Below the pieces are notes generated by a model that was not told the DNA's origin, ran no database searches, and saw only the letters and a list, made by a program, of their open reading frames with translations. Positions 57,302 to 64,000 of a DNA stretch of 64,000 nt are shown here, piece by piece (position 1 is the stretch's first letter; each line of letters opens with the position of its first letter). The translations under genes were made by a program, and so were the position numbers. The stretch is from Myotis daubentonii (Eukaryota; Chordata; Mammalia; Chiroptera; Vespertilionidae). The stretch lies in the NCBI RefSeq assembly GCF_963259705.1, contig NC_081842.1:88156433-88220432 (forward strand), read 5' to 3'.

Positions 57302-57575
57302 AGACCATTATAAACTTTTGAACAATAATAGATACAGAGGCAGAGCTGCCTCAAACAGATTGTCAAACTGCAGCGGGAAGGCCGGGGAGGGTTGGGGGGC
57401 AGGAGGTAGGGGGGTAAGAGATCAACTAAAGGACTTGTATGCATGCATATAAGCATAACCAATGGACATAAGACACTGGGTGATAGGGGAGGCTAGGGGA
57501 CTGTCTAGGGCGGGGGGATAAAATGGAAACATATGTAATACCCTTTGTAATACTTTAAGCAATAAAAAAAAAAAT
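56216..57575 (+). mobile_element. 5'-truncated L1 with poly-A tail
   Basis: It begins within ORF2 (ATATTTGACAAAGGAGG), contains an open ORF2 C-terminus and a G-rich 3' UTR ('gcagcgggaaggccggggagggttgg'), and ends 'ctttaagcaataaaaaaaaaaa'. No convincing target duplication was found in the A/T-rich flanks. It is less damaged than the other L1 copies here, so probably the youngest. Confidence 0.93.
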
Positions 57576-57633
57576 TTCTGTGGGGTGGGCCCCTGCAGAG
57601 CTGATCCTCCATGGTGGTTGGTGATTCCAACCA
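57576..57633. other. Unassigned junction between L1 tail and Ves SINE
   Basis: 'tggggtgggcccctgcagagctgatcctcc' and following bases replace the normal Ves head. Origin unknown. Confidence 0.4.
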
Positions 57634-57802
57634 GTCCCAGGTTCGATTCCGGTCAAGGGCATGTACCTTGGTTTTGGGCACATCCCCAGTAGTGGGTGTG
57701 AAGGAGGCAGCTGATCGATGTTTCTCTCTCATCAATGATTCTATCTGTCTATCCCTCTCCCTTCCTCTCTGTAAAAAAATCAATAAAATATATTTTTTAA
57801 AA
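57634..57802 (+). mobile_element. Ves SINE lacking its normal 5' head
   Basis: From GTCCCAGGTTCGATTCCGGT onward it matches Ves, including the 'gcatgtaccttggttttgggcacatccccagtag' block and the tail TCTCTGTAAAAAAATCAATAAA. The first ~50 bp of the tRNA-like head are absent or replaced. Confidence 0.88.
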
Positions 57803-58182
57803 AATTAAAAAAGCACTGGTTATAAGGATGCTCAATGAACTTAGGAGAAGATGAGATGAACTTAGTGAGAACTTCAACAAAGGAATAAGAAACATAGAAA
57901 TGGAACTAGAATATATAAAAAAAGAACCAGTCAGAAATGAATAATTCATTAACTGAAATGAAGAATACATTACAGGGAATCAACAATCAAGTAGATGAAG
58001 TAAAGGATCAATTTGGAGATTAAGAAAATAACAAAGCAGAAAATACCCAATCTGAATAAAAGAAGAAAAAAGAGTAATTCAAATATCCAGATAAATGAGG
58101 AATGTTTAAGGCACTCTGGTACAAATTCACATCATCAATGTGCCAGAAAGAGAAGAGAGAGCAAGGAATTGTAATCCTTTGT

Positions 58183-58234
58183 AATAATAATAATAGTAAT
58201 AATAATAATAATAATAGTAATAATAATAATAATG
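58183..58234. repeat. (AAT)n microsatellite within HAL1
   Basis: About 50 bp of AAT units with AGT interruptions, replacing part of the ORF1 remnant. Confidence 0.95.
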
Positions 58235-58558
58235 GAAAACTTTCCTAACCAGATACATCATAATTAAAATACCAAAGGTTAAAGGCAAAGAGAGAAGCTT
58301 AAAAGCTGCAAGAGAAAAGCAGTTAATTACTTATAAGGGAGTTACCATAAGACCGTCAACTGCTTTCTCAACCTAAACTTTGCAGGTCAGAAGGTACTGG
58401 CAAGAAATTGTCAAAGTGATGAAAAGCAAGGATCAAGTAACCAAGATTACTCTATCCAGCAAAAGAATAATTTAGAAGTGAAGGTCATATATAAGAGTTT
58501 CCTAGATAAGAAAAAGCTAAAGGAGTTCAATAGCACCAAACCATTATTACATGAAATG

Positions 58559-58672
58559 TTAAAAGGTCTTCTTTATTTTTTTTCTTTAGTGATTAAGGTA
58601 TTATATGTGTCCTTATCTCCCCATTGCCACCCCACCCACCCACCCCTCACTCATGCTAAAGGGTTTTCTTTA
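58559..58672 (-). mobile_element. Tiny 5'-truncated L1 insertion (81 bp)
   Basis: 58576-58656 is the 3' end of a bat L1 in reverse ('tttctttagtgattaaggtattatatgtgtcc...'). It is flanked by TAAAAGGTCTTCTTTA on the left and TAAAGGGTTTTCTTTA on the right (two mismatches in 16) as target duplication within HAL1. Confidence 0.88.
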
Positions 58673-59095
58673 AAAAGAAGGGGGGGGGGAAGGAGATAGA
58701 CTATATAAAAAATAAAATGGCAATAAATACATATCTATCAGCAATTGAATCTATAAAACAAAGTAAATGAACAAGCTTAACAGAAATGAGCTCATAGATA
58801 CTGAGAACAATTTGATAGTTGCCAGAGTGTAAGGAGGATTGAAGGGATGGGTTAAAAAAGTTGAAGAAATTTAGAAGTACAAGTTGGTTGTTACATAATA
58901 GTCATAGGGATGTAAAATACAACACAGGAAATAGAGTCAATAATATTGTAATGACTATGTATGATGTCAGATGGGTACAAGATATATTGGGATGATCACT
59001 TAGTAAGTTATATAATGTCCAATAACTGGGTTGTACACCTGAAACTAATATAATATTGTATGTCAATAGTAATTAAAAAATAAAAAATTATTTAA

Positions 59096-60572
59096 AGTAA
59101 AAAGATAAAATTTTAAAAATCTAGCCCAAACAATAAAAAACAATTAATATGATAAAATTTAGCAATGACTTTTGATTTAATAATAAACTAGTAATCCATA
59201 GTCATAATATTTTCAGAATTTTATGTCAAATATGAAGTCAATAGAGTCTGAGCAGCATGGCAGGAGTACTGGGGATCGGAGGGAAAAGAAGGCATCTCCA
59301 TGTTTGGGGTGGAGAAGAGTCTAAATTTAACTGTATCTTTGTGACAGTTACTTAGGAAATTCCAAGTTTTTTATGGTTTCCCTAAGTATGGGTTCTGGCA
59401 ATAAAAAATAATCTGGCGTTTATCTTGTGGAATTCAGGCAGCCACTGAAGCTCAAATAAATCTAATTTACATGATTCCCATAATTTTAATAGTTATTTGT
59501 AACATGGAAACTCTGTGTTCAATATTAAATTAGAACTATAAGTATCATATAATCTGTACACTATAAATATGTAATAATTCTGGAATGATCATGTGACTTT
59601 AATTGTTACAAATATAACCAAGTTATGAATTCTTATAAATTGAGGACTGAAGAATTTCAGAGGCTTAAGGTCAAATTGGGCAAAGGTAGTGATTTCTATG
59701 TGCCTCTCTCTCAGAGCTAATCCACATGCTTTTTAAGGTAAGGTAGAAAAATGTAAAAATGTAACAAAATGCAACTTTCATGTAAAACTTTAAGTTATAT
59801 TCCTATCTGTATCTAGTTTTTTAAATTAGCTGACAGTGTTCTTAATACAGAAACATGGGGCAAAAATACTAAGATCCCACCTCATGTAAAAGTCCAAAAC
59901 TTCCTTGTTGCTCAAAATTATTTAACACTTGCCCACCAAGTTTGTTACACATACTGCAAACAGTGAATTCCCATGTCAACAAGTATCATGCCCAGAGAAT
60001 AATCAGAACTTTTATTAGATATGCTTGTAACATCCCCGAAGGAAAAAGATAGGAGGGAGATAGGAAGAGTACCCTGCCCCTTTTCACAAATGTTGGGATT
60101 CATACAGAATTCTATGATGATAGGAAAACTCATGTAGAGAAGCATGAGTCAGTGATGTTTAGCATCAACCAAAGAGAACTTCAGCTCTTCCTAAGTTATA
60201 TCCTGTTCCCCTTATTTTATCACTTTGTGTTCCCATTCTATCTCAGAAATTTAGACATTTTTAAAGGCATTAATATTACTGAACTTTTATATTGAATTTC
60301 AGTATTTCAGTGCTAGAAGACATCTTGGATATTGACAAACCTAGGTCTGTAGATTGGGAGCATGTAGTGGGGGCTTCCATCACAGACCTGACTTCCTTCT
60401 CTTCCCAGAATGCTACCTACCAGTTTAGTGTGATAAGAGAGGAAGAGAAATGATATAATAGAAAGGCCCTCATTCTCTCACTGATAAAAATTCAAGAGTA
60501 TTAACAAAGGGCATTATCCATAGGCCACAAAGTCAAATGTGAATTAGGGAGGTTAAAAAAAAATGTTTTTCA
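59096..60572. other. AT-rich intergenic DNA, nothing recognised
   Basis: No repeat ends or supported frames were seen. Confidence 0.45.
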
Positions 60573-60748
60573 CCCTAACCGGTTTGGCTCAGTGGATAGA
60601 GCATTGATCTGTGGACTCAAAGGTCCCAGGTTCGATTCTGGTCAAGTGCATGTACCTTGGTTGTGGGAACATCCCCAGTAGGGAGTGTACAGGAGGCAGC
60701 TGATCAATATTTCTATCCGTCTCCCTTCCTCTCTGTAAAAAATCAATA

Positions 60749-60752
<4 letters not shown>
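60573..60752 (+). mobile_element. Ves SINE, forward
   Basis: Begins CCCTAACCGGTTTGGCTCAG, then TGGATAGAGC, with intact box-B-like GGTTCGATTCTGGTC. It ends CTCTGTAAAAAATCAATAATAAA and runs into a TA microsatellite that probably grew from its tail. The tail is shorter than in most copies. Confidence 0.93.

Positions 60753-60818
<66 letters not shown>
60753..60818. repeat. (TA)n plus T run
   Basis: About 50 bp of TA followed by about 17 T, at the 3' end of the Ves SINE. Confidence 0.96.
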
Positions 60819-60843
60819 AATGTCTTTCTATACAACACTTCTC

Positions 60844-61207
60844 CTGTGGTCTAAATGTTTATGTCCCCCCTAAACTCACATGTTAAATCCCAATGCTCAG
60901 TGGGATAGTATCAGGAAGTAAGGCTTTTGGGAGGTGATTAGGAGGTCTTGAGGGAAGAGCCTCACGCTTAGGATTAGTGCCCTTGGAAAAGAGGCTCCAG
61001 CCAGATCCCTCCTTCCTTCTACCGTCTGCGGACACAGCCTGAGTAGTCAGCAGTCTGCAGCCTGAAAGGTGGCCTTCACCAGCCACCACAAGTCAGTGCC
61101 ATGACCTCAGACTTCCAGCCTTAACAACTGTGAGGAATAAGTTTTGGTTGTTTATAAGCTCCCCAGTCTGTGGTATTTTGTTATAGCACCTTGAACAAAT
61201 TAAGACA
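60844..61207 (+). mobile_element. ERVL-MaLR LTR (MST/MLT1-like)
   Basis: 'tgtggtctaaatgtttatgtcccccctaaac', 'gggattagtgcccttggaaaagaggctcc', 'tgaggaataagttttggttgtttataagctccccagtctgtggtattttgttatagcac' follow the MaLR LTR consensus from end to end. Old non-autonomous LTR element shared by placental mammals. Confidence 0.9.
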
Positions 61208-62229
61208 CCTTCTGACATCTAATGTGTGAGTTTTCCATACCAAGCAATTCTCTGGTTCTTTTTGGACACCAGATGGATGTCTTACAATTTGATGCAATTC
61301 TAACATTAACTACCTGAGTTAGCAAGATCCCATAGGTTGAGGAGCTTAGTTCCACCAACAGCCACCTTTTCTGATGCCAATGACAAGCCCCAAGTTGTGA
61401 CCTAGCCTCCCCAAGTCCCCTCTTCCATCAATAATTTGCTAGAATGGCTCACAGAATTCAGAAGAATTCTTTACTTACTATAACTGGTTTATTATAAAGA
61501 ATACAATTTAGGAACAGTCAAATGGAAGAAATGCATAGAGCAAGGTATGCAGAAGGAGCACCAAACTTTCATGCCCTCTCTGGGCACACCAGTGCCCAAC
61601 ACCTCCATGTGTTCACCAATCCAGAAGGTCTTTGAAACCCCTCATTTAGAGGTTTTATGGAGGTTTCATTTGAAGACATGATTGATTAGGCCATTGACCA
61701 TTGGTGATGGAACTTAGTCTCCACCTCCCTGAGGTTGTGAGAGTGGGCTGGAAGTTCCAACCATCTGATCACCTGGTTGATTACCATGGCAGCCAGCCCC
61801 CATGCTTAGGTCCTTTCCAAAAGTCACCTCATTTACAAAACTCAGATGTAGTTGAAAGGGGGTTGCTGTGAATAAACAAAGACACTCCTTTCACATTCTT
61901 TTACTGTAGAGTTGTCTCAGGAGCCAGGGACAAAAAACAACAACATTGTAACAGAAGATGCTCCTATCGCTCTTATCACTTAGGAAATTACAAGGGTTTT
62001 AGGAGCTCTGGCCAGAAGCCAGAGATGAAAACCAAATATATATTTATTATTATATCACCATTTTACAGGAAGGGTAAAGCATAGAAGACATGGCATCCAC
62101 CTTAATGCTTGTTTAATATTTAAATAACATGTAGGGCAAAATAATTGTACTTTAATGTGTATAATTATGATTTAAAATAAACCATATGTAGTGAAATACA
62201 ACTTAATATACTCCTCAAAACAACTTCCC
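61208..62229. mobile_element. Ancient LTR-like repeat text, family not assigned
   Basis: 'agaatggctcacagaattcagaagaattctttac', 'ggtttattataaagaatacaatttaggaacag', 'catgattgattaggccattgaccattggtgatgg' recall a widely shared old mammalian LTR in which these phrases occur in this order. I cannot name it confidently. Its limits are vague. Confidence 0.45.
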
Positions 62230-62835
62230 TGAAACTGAAGTGGGAGTAGGTGCAGATGACTCATCCCAGAAAACCAAAGGCTTAGGATTCAGCTAACATC
62301 TGAGAAAAGACTGTCCGCCTTTGGGCAAAATGTGTGTGCTCAGCACCAAGTCTTCTCAAGACGCCTGAGCCCAACCTGCAAAGAGTTAGTAGCATTAAAG
62401 AGAAAACCACAGGCTCAAAATGGTGTCACTTGGGCTAAAAACCCATGATAGCAAACCTAGATTTAATTAGACTTGATCTAATTGCAGATTCTATTTCACA
62501 CAGAAACATAATCTTAATCAACCAGTCTGGAATTTTCTGCTCAAACACCAGTAAGATATCTGTTCTGGGAGTCTTCCTTATGCCCCATAGAAAGAAGAGG
62601 CAATCTGCATGACAAAAACCCTTCCCTTCTTTTCCCCCCAAAGAAAAAGATGTCCTGGTCCAAAAATAATCCTTTCTTTTCTTTTGTTAATTGTTCCCGT
62701 TCCCCACCCTTTTTCCTACAAAAACGTACAATTTTGTATAACCCCTCCAAGCACCCTTTCAGTTGCTTTATGGGATGCTGTCCAATTCTAAACCCAATTA
62801 GATCTTCAAATTTACCCAGTTAAGTTTTTTGTGTT
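62230..62835 (+). mobile_element. Old ERV1-type LTR remnant
   Basis: The right part ('atgggatgctgtccaattctaaacccaattagatcttcaaatttacccagttaag') resembles the end of the block at 12540-12960. The left part is less certain. No internal genes. Confidence 0.45.
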
Positions 62836-63200
62836 TTTTGTTTGTTTGTTTGCTTTTTCACAGAGTTCAACTACAAAGTCAGGAGGAAGAGTCCACATAT
62901 GAAAACTCTCACTTCTGACACCAACTGCAAGTTCGGGAGTTTTCCAAGAGTACCCCCAGGTACAGTAATTCACTAGAAATACTCACAAAATGTAATGAGT
63001 CCATTATGGTTACAAGAAAAGGATACAAATCAAAAGTAGCCAAAGGAAGAGATGCACAGGGCAATGTCTGGGAGGATTCCAGATATCAAGTTTCCATTGT
63101 CCTCAGGGCAGTTACCCTCTTCTTGTCATTGACATGTAGCAATACCCACAGAGTAGTGCCAACCCTGAGAGCTTACTTATCTTCAATATCTAGAGGTTTA
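62836..63200. mobile_element. Ancient LTR-like text, family not assigned
   Basis: 'gacaccaactgcaagttcgggag' and 'ggttacaagaaaaggatacaaatcaaaagtagccaaaggaag' recall a common old mammalian LTR repeat. Limits and name are uncertain. Confidence 0.4.
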
Positions 63201-63201
63201 C

Positions 63202-64000
63202 TGTTATAGTAATAAGTTTAGTTAGTATAAGATAGCATAATCAAATTTCATTTTTTATTAGAGTGAATTTTAAACTTTACTTAGAAGAGGAACTTAATTT
63301 GTGTGTGTGTGTGAGAGACCCTGATAAGTAACTTGTAACGCCCTGCATGTTAACTCCTGACAAATAACTTGTAACTCCTGATCAACAACTCCCTGCATGT
63401 TAACTCCTGATAAGTACCTTGGAACCCCCCTGCGTGTGTATCCTGATAAGCCCAGAAGGCCACCGGAGCACACTGATATGAGACACCGAAGAAGCCTGTT
63501 ATAAGTAATAAGTTTAGTTAGCATAAGTAGACTACATTTTGTGTTAGCATAAGTAGACCCCATTTTATTCTTAGACCAAAACTTGTAAACAACTCCAAAA
63601 TAAGATGTGTGTGCGTGATTGATAAGCTTTGGACATGTACACAACTTTCCCGCCTGAGTGTATACCTAGATAACAGGGCGGCACCCGTGTATGGCACCCG
63701 ACAGGAGACACTGAAGACGCCCAGCTTCAAGGATTTAAGGAGAGCAAATCTGCTGCGGTTCAGACGCCTGTCTGACCTCCACCGACAAGACGTTCTCCTT
63801 CCCCTTGGAAACTGCCGTTCCTGCTCTGCTTCTGAGCCCAGACTGTCAGAGGCCTCTCTTCGAGTCAAGAGACCGAGCTCCTTGCCGCGGCGTATCTGAC
63901 GACCCCCGTGTGTCTCTGTCAGCGAGTGTCTCCGGGTGGCCTGCCAAGGACTGAAACCCATCAGCTCTCTGGTAAATAAACCTGTGTGATTTCTTGCAAT
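63202..64000 (+). mobile_element. Gammaretrovirus-like LTR, cut by the window edge
   Basis: Repeated U3-like text: a ~30-bp segment containing AATAAGTTTAGTTAG occurs at about 63202-63231 and again at 63498-63528. The phrase 'ccctgcatgttaactcctga' repeats at about 63341 and 63391, and 'gttagcataagtaga' repeats at about 63519 and 63544. A GC-rich promoter-proximal part follows, then GGTAAATAAACCTGTG with AATAAA near 63974. The 3' boundary and any internal genes lie outside the window. Confidence 0.6.

Larger units (their letters stand above)
57803..59095 (+). mobile_element. HAL1 (half-L1) element
   Basis: L1 ORF1-like text runs from about 57825 ('gctcaatgaacttaggagaagatgagatgaac') to 58568 ('tgaaatgttaaaaggtcttc'). 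It then passes directly to a 3' UTR ending 'gttgtacacctgaaactaatataatattgtatgtcaatagtaattaaaaaataaa', with no ORF2. That is the HAL1 organisation. Many stops and an AAT expansion break the ORF1 remnant. Confidence 0.85.

Noticed and set aside
60573..60650. tRNA-like sequence with A- and B-box motifs
   Set aside because: It is the head of a Ves SINE. The full body, the tail and the other copies in the window show it is not a functional tRNA gene.

Overview
This window looks like an intergenic stretch of a bat genome, most likely a vesper bat (Vespertilionidae, for example a Myotis-like lineage). The organism is inferred from the repeats, because no host gene was recognised. The diagnostic set is: non-autonomous HeliBat-type Helitrons (A|TC...CTAG|T insertions with a GTGCAC hairpin at the 3' end), tRNA-derived Ves SINEs, SPIN and other short hAT elements, a Tc1/mariner remnant, and bat-type LINE-1 copies. 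Older layers shared by all mammals (L2, MIR, HAL1, MaLR LTRs, Charlie-type hAT) lie beneath them. The background is AT-rich. GC-rich patches occur mainly inside Helitrons.

Layout. 1-18 kb: scattered Ves SINEs, L2 fragments, a Tc1-like remnant with a DD36E-spaced transposase fragment, five Helitrons, two LTR-like blocks and an old L1 3' end. 18-30 kb: a nested transposon complex. An old minus-strand L1 is split by a nearly complete 5.4-kb minus-strand L1 with decayed ORF1 and ORF2. It is also split by a Ves SINE that itself carries a solo LTR with a 6-bp target duplication. To the right lies a second L1 insertion, inverted by twin priming and bounded by a perfect 13-bp duplication; it later received a Helitron and an endogenous-retrovirus fragment. 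30-54 kb: mostly unremarkable AT-rich DNA with two Helitrons abutting head to tail, SINEs, microsatellites, and five short hAT elements (including SPIN), four of which have perfect 8-bp target duplications. 54-59 kb: a GC-rich Helitron-like element, two 5'-truncated L1 copies (one with an open 364-codon ORF2 C-terminus), another short hAT and a HAL1 carrying a tiny L1 insertion. 59-64 kb: a Ves SINE, a MaLR LTR, old LTR-like blocks and a retroviral LTR that runs off the window edge.

No host protein-coding gene, structural RNA gene or CRISPR array is supported. Nearly all open frames are chance frames in transposons, minisatellites or microsatellites; the exceptions are decayed L1 ORFs and the transposase remnant. 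I found no convincing undescribed gene system. The most notable items are the dated insertion order at 18-30 kb, the twin-primed L1, a perfect 28-bp-arm hairpin at 5.4 kb, the DD36E transposase remnant and the Helitron tandem. Repeat-family names come from recall of consensus sequences, not from a database search.
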